The position numbers and the translations under genes were made by a program. Below the pieces are notes generated by a model. The model saw nothing but the letters and a program-made list of their open reading frames with translations. It was not told the DNA's origin and ran no database searches. A stretch of 64,000 nt of DNA from AV40 sp963817335 (GTDB lineage Bacteria; Verrucomicrobiota; Verrucomicrobiia; Chthoniobacterales; UBA10450): positions 806,001-870,000 of the forward strand of contig CAWFNX010000001.1 in assembly GCA_963817335.1 (NCBI GenBank), written 5' to 3'. Below are positions 32,930 through 40,052 of the stretch, piece by piece. How positions within the stretch are numbered: the first letter of the stretch is position 1; the number at the start of each line of letters is the position of its first letter.

Positions 32930-33031
32930 TCCTGGGCCAAGCCCGTAGTCCCGCGACTGCGGGACGAAGGCTGGTCGGCTGCACATTCTTGCGGGTTTGC
33001 AGGCGACACGCCTGCCGCCACAGGATCGATC
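32930..33031. repeat. Palindromic spacer (CCGCGACTGCGGG and GGCGACACGCCTGCC stems)
   Basis: Short stems AGTCCCGCGACTGCGGGAC and GCAGGCGACACGCCTGC within the gap between the terminator and the pseudopilin gene. The remaining bases before 33082 show only a likely ribosome-binding AGGGG. Confidence 0.6.
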
Positions 33032-33081
33032 TGGCTTGACCCTGCGTCGTATTTTTACGACCTTCTTAGGGGAAATTCGCC

Positions 33082-33816
33082 GTGTTTATGATCAGGAAAA
33101 ATAGGGACGCCTTTACGCTGGAACTTCGTGGCCGCCGCGGCGGCTTTACGCTGATTGAACTGCTCGTTGTCATCGCCATCATCGCCACCATCGCCGCTTT
33201 CGCGGTGCCGGCGTTAACCAGCGCGCTGACGCGGGGCCAAATGACGGGCGTGATGAACAGCGAGCGGCAGATGTATCTGGCGGGCTATCAAATGGCTTTG
33301 GATGGCAATACTAATTCCGATTCCAATTTGGCGTGGCCCGGTGACTATGCGAGCGGCAGCATGGATACTCTGGCACAGTACTGCGCCAAACTGGTTGGAA
33401 ACGATTATCTCAAGGCCGGCGATCTTCAGAAACTTCTGAGCGCTCCGGGCGCCGCAGTCACCGCAACTGCCACTACTGACCCAAGCGGCGGCGCAACCGT
33501 CAATTTTAACGGTAAAAGCGGCATCAAAGTTTATAAAGTGAAAGACACGGACGCCAGCAACACTGTTTTTTGTGCCAGCGCAAACTATAGCTACAATACC
33601 GCGTTGGATCCGAACATTGCGCCCTTTGGCGATAAAGGGTTTGTCATCGTTCATAAAGGAGGGGACGCGGTTATGCTGCGAAAGAATAACGCGAGTACTA
33701 CCAATTACGGCGGAGACGGAACCAAATTCCAAGCAGCGGTGGGAATGCTAACCGGCGACGCGCAGAATTCGCCAAGCAACGGCGACGCAAGTAAATTTTT
33801 GACGAATCCGCAGTAA
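33082..33816 (+). CDS. Type II secretion/pilus pseudopilin-like protein
   Basis: 244 residues with a prepilin leader: RGRRGG followed by FTLIELLVVIAIIATIAAFAVPAL, the cleavage site G|F with the conserved glutamate at mature position 5. Prepilin peptidase would cut it and the helix would enter a pseudopilus or pilus. The globular part is rich in small residues and has two cysteines. GTG at 33082 is chosen over ATG 33088 because AGGGG lies at good spacing. Such solitary pseudopilins are abundant in Verrucomicrobiota; the role of this one is unknown. Confidence 0.88.
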   Translation: MFMIRKNRDAFTLELRGRRGGFTLIELLVVIAIIATIAAFAVPALTSALTRGQMTGVMNSERQMYLAGYQMALDGNTNSDSNLAWPGDYASGSMDTLAQYCAKLVGNDYLKAGDLQKLLSAPGAAVTATATTDPSGGATVNFNGKSGIKVYKVKDTDASNTVFCASANYSYNTALDPNIAPFGDKGFVIVHKGGDAVMLRKNNASTTNYGGDGTKFQAAVGMLTGDAQNSPSNGDASKFLTNPQ

Positions 33817-33824
33817 GGCTGCGG

Positions 33825-33886
33825 CGACGTTTGTTCTCGATATAGGTGGATCGCGCTGTCTTTAGCGCGATCAAGCCAGTCGCCGC
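33825..33886. repeat. Nested hairpin GCGGCGAC..GATCGCGCT..GTCGCCGC
   Basis: Outer arms GCGGCGAC (33825-33832) and GTCGCCGC (33879-33886) enclose a perfect 9-base hairpin GATCGCGCT/AGCGCGATC (33849-33872). Follows the pseudopilin stop. Confidence 0.75.
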
Positions 33887-33941
33887 CAATTGTTTAGACA
33901 AAAATCTTCATTCGCTTTTTTCGCGTGATTAGCGGGCTAGC

Positions 33942-34010
33942 GTTGTAGAGGCGTTTGTTCTCAAACGCCTGTTTTCTAGTTCGGCGCTTGAGACAAGCGC
34001 CGCTACAACG
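33942..34010. repeat. GTTGTAGAGGCGTTTG palindrome, copy 2
   Basis: Ends GTTGTAG and CTACAAC with internal stems AGGCGTTTGTTCTCAAACGCC and GGCGCTTGAGACAAGCGCC. Same ends and layout as 24714-24780 but different stem sequences. The xseA stop codon TAG (34003-34005) lies in its right end. Confidence 0.88.
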
Positions 34011-35292
34011 CTTCGGATTCAAACGCACCATCGGTAACTCGCGTCTTAACTTTCATTTTCGAGCGTACGGTCGCGACTGAGCGGATTAACTTGCCGCGCT
34101 CGTCGGTGGTGATGCTGTAACCGCGTCGCAGCGTCGCCTCCGGACCGAGCACCCGCAGGATTCCCTCGATTTTTTGAAATCGGTGCCGCGCATTTTCCAA
34201 ACCGCGGGCCGGCGATTCTCGAAGCCGGCGTTGCAAATCGGTGAAACGATTTCGTCGCAGCATCAGTTCGCGCCCGGGACTGCGGGCCTGCAACGTCGCG
34301 AGCGCGTGGGCGAGACTCCGGCGATAATTTTCGATTTTGTGCCCGAGACAGCGACGCAACGTTTCGCGGGCGTGATCGAGCCGTTGCTGGGCGTCGCGCA
34401 TTCGATTGAGCAGCTCGCGTCCAATTCCGCGCGCAGAAGCGTCGAGATGACGGCGAAGATCGACAATGTCAGGAACGATCAACTCGGCGGCGGCGCTTGG
34501 AGTCGGGGCGCGAAGGTCGGCCACAAAATCTGCAATCGTGAAATCGATCTCGTGACCGATCGCGGACACAATCGGGACATTCACGCTGGCGATTGTCCGG
34601 GCGACGATCTCCTCGTTGAACTCCCACAAATCTTCAATGCTGCCGCCGCCGCGCGCGATCACAATGAGATCGAGCGGCTGGAAGTTTTCGTTTGGCGTGG
34701 CCAATTCACGGATCGCGACCGCAATTTCCTGAGCCGCGCCAGTTCCCTGAACCCGCACCGGACTAATCAGGATCGCCAACCACGGCGCGCGTCGACGAAG
34801 AACATTCAAGATATCGCGGATGGCGGCTCCGCTGGGTGAAGTTACGATTCCGATTCGTCGCGGAAATTTCGGCAACGCGCGTTTTCGGGCCGGATCGAAA
34901 AGTCCTTCGGCTTCGAGTTTGCGTTTTAGCGCTTCGAACTTCGCCTGTAACACGCCGCGACCAAACGGCTGAACGATCTGGACGCTGATCTGATATTGGC
35001 CGCGGGCTTCGAACACTGAAACCGTCCCGAAGATCTGAACCTTTGCTCCGTCGGTGAGGGGCTCGCGTGAAGGCGCCATGGTGTCGCGCCAAATCACGCA
35101 GGCGATCTGCGAGCGCGCGTCTTTGAGGGTGAAGTATTGATGTCCGTTTGGGTGAAGCTTGTAATTGGAAACTTCGCCCTGCACCCAGATCGCGCCGAAC
35201 TTGGTTTCGAGCGTACCGCGGATTGAGCGGGTCAGCTCGGAGACCGTCAGAATTTTCGAGGTCTGCTGAAAGAAGTCCGCCGTTTGTGTCAT
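34003..35292 (-). CDS. xseA: Exodeoxyribonuclease VII large subunit (XseA)
   Basis: Large subunit of the single-strand-specific exonuclease VII. About 429 residues from the chosen ATG ending at 35292 (MTQTADFFQQ). An N-terminal OB fold (IWVQGEVSNYKLHPNGHQYFTLKD) is followed by the catalytic core (RRIGIVTSPSGAAIRDILNVLRRR, IARGGGSIEDLWEFNEE, PIVSAIGHEIDFTIADFVADLRAPTPSAAAEL) and a long coiled coil. The ORF extends seven residues upstream, but these are the translation of a dispersed palindrome arm. The small subunit xseB is not adjacent. Confidence 0.96.
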   Translation of the reverse strand: MTQTADFFQQTSKILTVSELTRSIRGTLETKFGAIWVQGEVSNYKLHPNGHQYFTLKDARSQIACVIWRDTMAPSREPLTDGAKVQIFGTVSVFEARGQYQISVQIVQPFGRGVLQAKFEALKRKLEAEGLFDPARKRALPKFPRRIGIVTSPSGAAIRDILNVLRRRAPWLAILISPVRVQGTGAAQEIAVAIRELATPNENFQPLDLIVIARGGGSIEDLWEFNEEIVARTIASVNVPIVSAIGHEIDFTIADFVADLRAPTPSAAAELIVPDIVDLRRHLDASARGIGRELLNRMRDAQQRLDHARETLRRCLGHKIENYRRSLAHALATLQARSPGRELMLRRNRFTDLQRRLRESPARGLENARHRFQKIEGILRVLGPEATLRRGYSITTDERGKLIRSVATVRSKMKVKTRVTDGAFESEAL

Positions 35293-35383
35293 GCCGAGTC
35301 GAAGTTGAGTCATCTCTTACTATTGTCTGGCCATTACGTGATCAGAAATATCTAGAGATTCCTCCACTCCGGTCGGAATGACA
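35287..35383. repeat. TGTCATGCCGAGTCGAAGTTGAG palindrome (TGTCATTCCGAGCG family)
   Basis: Left arm 35287-35325 overlaps the xseA start region; right arm 35343-35383 (AAATATCTAGAGATTCCTCC then GGTCGGAATGACA) is the inverted copy. The right arm is nearly identical to 28257-28299. Confidence 0.85.
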
Positions 35384-35440
35384 ATAGAGGGAGAGCGCCG
35401 CTACTACAGTTTGCTGAAACAAATCGGCTGTTTGTTGCAT

Positions 35441-35513
35441 CGTTGAAGCGTTAAAGCGGGAGGTCAACTCATCTTTATCCGCTTCAACGATTCAACGGAT
35501 CACGCTTCAACGT
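35441..35513. repeat. Word palindrome CGTTGAAGCGTTAAAGCGG
   Basis: Left words CGTTGAAGCGTTAAAGCGG (35441-35459) and right words CCGCTTCAACGATTCAACGG plus CGCTTCAACG are reverse complements. Related words are at 39968-40049. Abuts the ruvB stop. Confidence 0.85.
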
Positions 35514-36527
35514 TCAGAGCAGCTCCTGTTGCATGCCGGCCGGCGGTTTGAGGCCGAGTTTTTTATAAGCGTTGGCAGTGGCGACCCGCCCTTGCGGCGT
35601 GCGCTTGATGTAACCTTCCATGATCAAATACGGCTCGTTAACTTCTTCGAGGGTGCCGGCTTCTTCGCCGATGGCGACGGCGAGCGAATTCAACCCGACC
35701 GGCCCGCCATTGAATTTGTGGATCAACGTCTCGATGATCCGTTTGTCCCATTGATCGAATCCGTCGCGATCGATCTCCAACATGGCCAGCGCGGCGTCAG
35801 CCACATCGCGGTCGATATTTCCCTGGGCTCTGACCTGGGCGTAATCGCGGACCCAGCGAAGCAAATTATTCGCGGTGCGCGGTGTGCCACGCGCGCGGGC
35901 GGCAATTTCCGCTGCGCCGGCCGGATCGATCTCGACCCCGAGCAAACGCGCGCTGCGCAGGATGATTTTCTGCATATCCTCGGCGCTGTAGTAGTCGAGG
36001 CGCGCGGTCATTCCGAACCGCGAACGCAACGGCGCACTGACCATTCCAGCGCGAGTGGTTGCGCCGACGAGGGTGAATTTCGGCAGTTGCAAACGCAGAC
36101 TCCGCGCCTGCGGGCCTTGATCGATGATGATGTCGAGCCGGTAATCTTCCATCGCGGGATAAAGATATTCCTCGATCGTTGGTTGAAGCCGGTGGATCTC
36201 GTCGATGAAAAGCACATCGCCCTTTTCCAAACTGGTGAGCAAGCCGGCGAGCTCGCCCGCTTTTTCGATCACCGGACCGCTGGTGTTCTTCACGTTTACG
36301 CCCATGGCGTTGGCAATGATGTAGGCGAGGGTGGTTTTGCCGAGACCGGACGGCCCGCTCAACAAAATGTGCTCGAGCACGTCGCCGCGCTTCTTGGCCG
36401 CTTCCACCATCAATTCCAAACGTTCCCGCACCTTCACCTGGCCGGTGAACTCGCTGAACATCGGCGGCCGCAACGACATTTCGAACGCGGGGTCCGGTTC
36501 CGGCGGTTTCATTTTAGTTGCTGGCAT
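35514..36527 (-). CDS. ruvB: Holliday junction branch migration ATPase RuvB
   Basis: Hexameric AAA+ motor of the RuvAB complex in recombination and repair. 337 residues. Features: N-terminal LRPPMFSEFTGQ, Walker A SGPSGLGKTTLAY, Walker B VLFIDEIHRLQ, sensor 1 LVGATTRAGMVSAPLRSRFG, and the winged-helix end AYKKLGLKPP. No ruvA or ruvC is adjacent. Palindromes flank it on both sides. Confidence 0.98.
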   Translation of the reverse strand: MPATKMKPPEPDPAFEMSLRPPMFSEFTGQVKVRERLELMVEAAKKRGDVLEHILLSGPSGLGKTTLAYIIANAMGVNVKNTSGPVIEKAGELAGLLTSLEKGDVLFIDEIHRLQPTIEEYLYPAMEDYRLDIIIDQGPQARSLRLQLPKFTLVGATTRAGMVSAPLRSRFGMTARLDYYSAEDMQKIILRSARLLGVEIDPAGAAEIAARARGTPRTANNLLRWVRDYAQVRAQGNIDRDVADAALAMLEIDRDGFDQWDKRIIETLIHKFNGGPVGLNSLAVAIGEEAGTLEEVNEPYLIMEGYIKRTPQGRVATANAYKKLGLKPPAGMQQELL

Positions 36528-36530
36528 TTT

Positions 36531-36595
36531 CTGTAGGGGAAGCAGTTTGCTTCCCGATTCAAATTAAAAAGGGACGCTGACAGCGTCCCCTACAG
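36531..36595. repeat. GTAGGGGAAGCAGTTTGCTTCCC palindrome, copy 1 of 3
   Basis: Two stems, GGGAAGCAGTTTGCTTCCC-like and GGGACGCTGACAGCGTCCC, with ends CTGTAGGGG and CCCCTACAG. Copies 2 and 3 are at 37031-37089 and 37129-37191. Confidence 0.9.
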
Positions 36596-36627
36596 TTCGC
36601 CGCGATGCAAACATCGACAACCGAGAT

Positions 36628-37026
36628 TCATTCCAGATTCTTTGTGAGCACGAGCTCGGTGCCGCGCGCCTTGTAAAGATAATCGACTTTGTCGAAAGCC
36701 TGGCGCATCAAAACAATTCCGCGCCCTCCGGATTTCGGACGGCTCGATCCGAGCTGATTCAACGCTTTGTAGATTGGCTCGCCATAGTCGCGCACACGCA
36801 TCCGGACACAACCACGCAAGACTTCGATCGTTAACCGGATGGTCTGATCGTCCCGCATTTCGTAGGCATAACGAATGACGTTGGTGCAGGCCTCGTCGAC
36901 TCCGAGCACCATCAGCGCGCGTTCCTTTTCCGTAAACGGAAAATTGGTGAGAAATCTCCGCACGAACCGTCGCATCAACGCGAGGTTGGCCGTGTGACTG
37001 GTGAACTCGAGTTTGCCCTTTCTCAT
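36628..37026 (-). CDS. Serine/threonine kinase-type anti-sigma regulator (RsbW-like ATPase)
   Basis: 132-residue GHKL-fold protein from the ATG ending at 37026 (MRKGKLEFTSH). The N box is visible in VDEACTNVIRYAYE, the G1 box in RVRDYGEP and the G2 box in KSGGRGIVLMRQAFD. This is the profile of RsbW/SpoIIAB-type kinases that hold sigma or anti-sigma partners. No partner-switch gene is adjacent, so its target is unknown. A longer ORF adds 17 residues that are part of the palindrome at 37031-37089 and was trimmed. Confidence 0.88.
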   Translation of the reverse strand: MRKGKLEFTSHTANLALMRRFVRRFLTNFPFTEKERALMVLGVDEACTNVIRYAYEMRDDQTIRLTIEVLRGCVRMRVRDYGEPIYKALNQLGSSRPKSGGRGIVLMRQAFDKVDYLYKARGTELVLTKNLE

Positions 37027-37030
37027 TGGT

Positions 37031-37089
37031 CGCAGGGGAGGCAGTTGCTTCCCACCGAATAAACGGGACGCTGACATCGTCCCCTACAA
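37031..37089. repeat. GTAGGGGAAGCAGTTTGCTTCCC palindrome, copy 2
   Basis: Degenerate copy: CGCAGGGGAGGCAGTTGCTTCCC at the left and GGGACGCTGACATCGTCCCC at the right. It lies directly upstream of the RsbW-like start codon. Confidence 0.85.
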
Positions 37090-37128
37090 TTGCCTTCAAT
37101 CAAGTCACGACCGGAATTCTGTAGAATT

Positions 37129-37191
37129 CTGTAGGGGAAGCAGTTTGCTTCCCAATTAAAACCGATGGGACGCTAACAGCGTCCCCTACAG
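37129..37191. repeat. GTAGGGGAAGCAGTTTGCTTCCC palindrome, copy 3
   Basis: Nearly identical to copy 1. It is preceded by a duplicated GAATTCTGTA (37115-37134). The 37192-37249 remainder contains no gene. Confidence 0.9.
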
Positions 37192-37249
37192 TGCATGCAG
37201 CGAAAACGCGAAGTGGACAGTTGGGGAAACCGGTTGTTCAGTCTGGCGC

Positions 37250-38002
37250 ATGTGGAAAACATTGGTTGCGCTGCTGATTTCAGTAGCGCCTGCTCTCGCC
37301 CAGGAACAATTCACAGCTTACGACGCGCTCCGCGTGATCGGAGTTCATATGAATCGCGACGCGGTGAATCATGTGGTTTCGGTGACCGGCACGCACGGCT
37401 CGCCCCAACCACAAACCTGGAGAATCGTGATCGCCGGTCAGGGCGGTTTTCGTGAAGTCCAGGTCCGCAACGGACAAGTCGTTTCCGATCGCCCGAGCTC
37501 GGTAGTCGGATCGGCTGAAGGCGCGACCATCAACACCGCGCGATTGAATTTGGATTCGAGCGGCGCGTTTCAAGTGGCCAGCCACATCGCGGACAAGTCC
37601 GGGACCCGGTTCGACAGCGCCAGCTACACTTTGCGCATGGACCAACACGGCGATCCGACTTGGATCGTCACCTTGCACGCGGTCAATGGTCAACCAGTCG
37701 GCACAATTCATATCGGCGCGAATCGCGGGACCGTCACGCGCACGGAAGGAATGTTCGCCGGCGCGACGATGAACGACGTCGCGACCGAGCAGCGGGTTTA
37801 TCGGGAAGAGCGCCATCATGACGAGAATGAGCAAGTAACCGACGAAGACCAGCAGCAGCAGGGTGACAACGACGAGGACGAGCACGGGCCGCTTTATGGC
37901 GTGCGGCAACGGATGCGCGGATATTTTCGAGGCGCGCGGGATGAGGCCCACGATATGTTTGATCGGGTAAAGCGCTCGTTTTCCGATTATATTAATCGAT
38001 AG
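37250..38002 (+). CDS. Exported protein with acidic C-terminal region, unknown function
   Basis: 250 residues with a signal peptide (MWKTLVALLISVAPALAQEQ). The mature region to about residue 185 is beta-rich with no known motif. It then has a very acidic, glutamine-rich segment (NEQVTDEDQQQQGDNDEDE, about residues 195-215) and a basic, aromatic C-terminus (RQRMRGYFRGARDEAHDMFDRV) that could form an amphipathic helix. The charge pattern suggests metal or surface binding, but no function can be assigned. Confidence 0.7.
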   Translation: MWKTLVALLISVAPALAQEQFTAYDALRVIGVHMNRDAVNHVVSVTGTHGSPQPQTWRIVIAGQGGFREVQVRNGQVVSDRPSSVVGSAEGATINTARLNLDSSGAFQVASHIADKSGTRFDSASYTLRMDQHGDPTWIVTLHAVNGQPVGTIHIGANRGTVTRTEGMFAGATMNDVATEQRVYREERHHDENEQVTDEDQQQQGDNDEDEHGPLYGVRQRMRGYFRGARDEAHDMFDRVKRSFSDYINR

Positions 38003-38042
38003 GAAAGAAATTTTCCGCTTTTTCTGATTCTGGGTCTTCGTA

Positions 38043-38094
38043 GAGCAAGAGCAAGAGCAAGAGCAAGAGCAAGAGCAAGAGCAAGAGCGAGAGA
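38043..38094. repeat. Hexanucleotide microsatellite (GAGCAA)n before DUF5996 gene
   Basis: Seven perfect GAGCAA units followed by GAGCGAGAGAG end three bases before the ATG at 38098. The run is purine-only on this strand except for its cytosines and contains many GAG ribosome-binding-like cores. Copy-number change would alter leader length without touching the frame. Confidence 0.95.
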
Positions 38095-38097
38095 GTT

Positions 38098-39021
38098 ATG
38101 GTTTGGCCGGAACTGAATTACGCGGATTGGAAAGACACTTGCGCCACGTTGCACATGTGGACGCAGATTGTGGGCAAGATCCGGCTCAAGCTTGCGCCTT
38201 GGACGAATCATTCCTGGCACGTCACCCTTTATGTGACCGCGCGGGGACTGACCACGTCGCCGATTCCGCGCGGCACCGACACGTTTGAGATCCGTTTCGA
38301 TTTCGTCGATCACAACTTGCGGATTTTGAAAAGCGACGGCGCCACCCGCACGATTGAGCTCAAGCCGCGAAGCGTGGCGGATTTCTACCACGCGGTGATG
38401 ACTGCGCTCGATGAATTGGGGTTGCCGGTGAAGATCGACACCATGCCGAACGAGATCGTAAATCCGATTTCGTTCGAAAAGGATGAAACCCATCGCGCTT
38501 ACGACCCGGAATACGCGAACCGGTTTTGGCGCGTTCTGGTGCAAACCGATCGGGTGTTCAAGGAATTCCGATCGCGTTTTTGCGGCAAATGCAGCCCGGT
38601 CCACTTCTTCTGGGGCAGCTTCGATTTTGCGGTCACGCGGTTTTCCGGACGGCAAGCTCCGCCGCATCCCGGAGGGGTTCCTCATTTGCCGGATTCAATA
38701 ACTCGCGAAGCCTATTCGCAGGAAGTGAGCAGCCTCGGGTTTTGGCCGGGGGCCGATGTGATGCCTCAGGCGCTGTTTTACTCCTACGCCTATCCGGAGC
38801 CGTCCGGATTTGCCCAGGCCAAGGTAAAACCCGACTCGGCTTCATATAATGAGCAGCTTCGCGAGTTCACTCTGGCCTACGACGCGGTCCGAACGGCGAA
38901 ATCGCCGGATGAAACGCTGCTCGATTTTGCCCAAAGCACCTACGACGCCGCCTCCACCCTGGGGAAGTGGGACCGGGCAGGGTTGGAGGAAAAGAAACCA
39001 ATCTTGCATTCGGCCCGCTAA
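38098..39021 (+). CDS. DUF5996 family protein
   Basis: 307-residue protein matching the DUF5996 family by its opening WPELNYADWKDTCATLHMWTQIVGKIRL, the SWHVTLYVTARGLTTSPIP segment, and the late motif FFWGSFDFAVTRFSGR. The family is widespread in bacteria, usually encoded singly, and lacks an established biochemical role. The gene is followed after 19 bases by an AraC regulator on the same strand, so both may be cotranscribed. Start chosen is the ATG right after the hexamer repeat. Confidence 0.9.
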   Translation: MVWPELNYADWKDTCATLHMWTQIVGKIRLKLAPWTNHSWHVTLYVTARGLTTSPIPRGTDTFEIRFDFVDHNLRILKSDGATRTIELKPRSVADFYHAVMTALDELGLPVKIDTMPNEIVNPISFEKDETHRAYDPEYANRFWRVLVQTDRVFKEFRSRFCGKCSPVHFFWGSFDFAVTRFSGRQAPPHPGGVPHLPDSITREAYSQEVSSLGFWPGADVMPQALFYSYAYPEPSGFAQAKVKPDSASYNEQLREFTLAYDAVRTAKSPDETLLDFAQSTYDAASTLGKWDRAGLEEKKPILHSAR

Positions 39022-39040
39022 CGTTCGTAATTTAAAGGCG

Positions 39041-39973
39041 ATGAGTTTCCAATGCGCGGCCGAACAGGCTGCCTGGCGCGAGGTGAAGGATGGTTGGCGG
39101 CCGCTGTATGGCGATGTCGAGTCCATGGGCGTGGCCGTGGAATGGCACGATTTTCGGATGGTGCGCTCGTTCAACTGGGGCCGGACGTTTCATCCGCGCA
39201 GCCTTGAATTTTGTCTTAATCTCGACGGCCGCGGGGAAGTCGGCGGCGCTGCAAAAGTCAGTTACACGCCCGCGTCTGCCGGTTACTACGCGGTGGGCGA
39301 CGAACCACTTCCGGCATCGCGTCGCGCCAACGATCGTCACCAGTTCGCGACACTCGAGTTTTCGAGAGGTCATTTGCAAAAGCAGTTCGTGGAAAATGAG
39401 GGCGATCTCGAACCGCAGATCCGGCGGGTGATTTTTGGCGACCAGAACGCCACTGTTCTCGGCCCGACCCGTCCGATGTCGATCGAGCAACGCACCGTGG
39501 TGGCAAATTTGGCGACTCCGCCGGTTTCGAAGGCGGCCCAAGTTCTTTGGTATCAAAGCAAGGCCCTCGAATTGATGGCTCATTTTTTATTCGAGCCGAA
39601 GGACCCCGAGTTTTTTTGTCAGCGACAAAAGCGGGTCGCGCGGGAACGGGTCGAGCGCGCGAGAGAATTGCTCGGCCGGGACCTGGTCAATCCGCTGACC
39701 CTGGAATCGCTTGGGCAGGAAGTTGGGTGTAGCCCGTTTTACTTGAGCCGGATGTTTTCGCGCGAAGTCGGCCTGACTATTCCTCAATATCTTCGCAAAC
39801 TGCGGATGGAACGCGCCGCCGAGCTGCTCCGAACCGGCCGGTACAATGTTACCGAAGCCGCCATCGAAGTCGGTTATTCCAGCCTCAGTCATTTCAGCAA
39901 AGCGTTTTGTGAGACGATCGGCTGCTGCCCGGTGCTGTATCCGGTGGCCAAAAACGTGATTCTTGACCGTTGA
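39041..39973 (+). CDS. AraC-family transcriptional regulator
   Basis: 310 residues from ATG 39041, preceded by AAAGG. The C-terminal HTH pair is clear: VNPLTLESLGQEVGCSPFYLSRMFSREVGLTIPQYLRKLRMERAAELL and YNVTEAAIEVGYSSLSHFSKAFCETIGCCP. The N-terminal 190 residues would sense a ligand; they include a cysteine-poor beta-rich region. A longer ORF reading overlaps the DUF5996 gene out of frame and was rejected. The stop codon TGA lies at the start of the GTTGAA-word palindrome. Target genes unknown; the DUF5996 gene is a candidate. Confidence 0.92.
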   Translation: MSFQCAAEQAAWREVKDGWRPLYGDVESMGVAVEWHDFRMVRSFNWGRTFHPRSLEFCLNLDGRGEVGGAAKVSYTPASAGYYAVGDEPLPASRRANDRHQFATLEFSRGHLQKQFVENEGDLEPQIRRVIFGDQNATVLGPTRPMSIEQRTVVANLATPPVSKAAQVLWYQSKALELMAHFLFEPKDPEFFCQRQKRVARERVERARELLGRDLVNPLTLESLGQEVGCSPFYLSRMFSREVGLTIPQYLRKLRMERAAELLRTGRYNVTEAAIEVGYSSLSHFSKAFCETIGCCPVLYPVAKNVILDR

Positions 39974-40049
39974 AACGTTGAAGGGTTGAAGCGTTAAAGC
40001 GGCCTGGATTCTTACGCTTCAACGGTGTAACGCTTCAACGCTTTAACGA
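39968..40049. repeat. Word palindrome GTTGAAACGTTGAAGGGTTG
   Basis: Left words CGTTGAAACGTTGAAGGGTTG and right words CGCTTCAACGGTGTAACGC then TTCAACGCTTTAACG form an imperfect inverted repeat between the AraC regulator and purH, related to 35441-35513. Confidence 0.85.
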
Positions 40050-40052
40050 CCA

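Noticed and set aside
38043..38094. Possible direct-repeat array or origin iterons
   Set aside because: It is a plain hexanucleotide microsatellite with no dnaA-type boxes or replication genes beside it.
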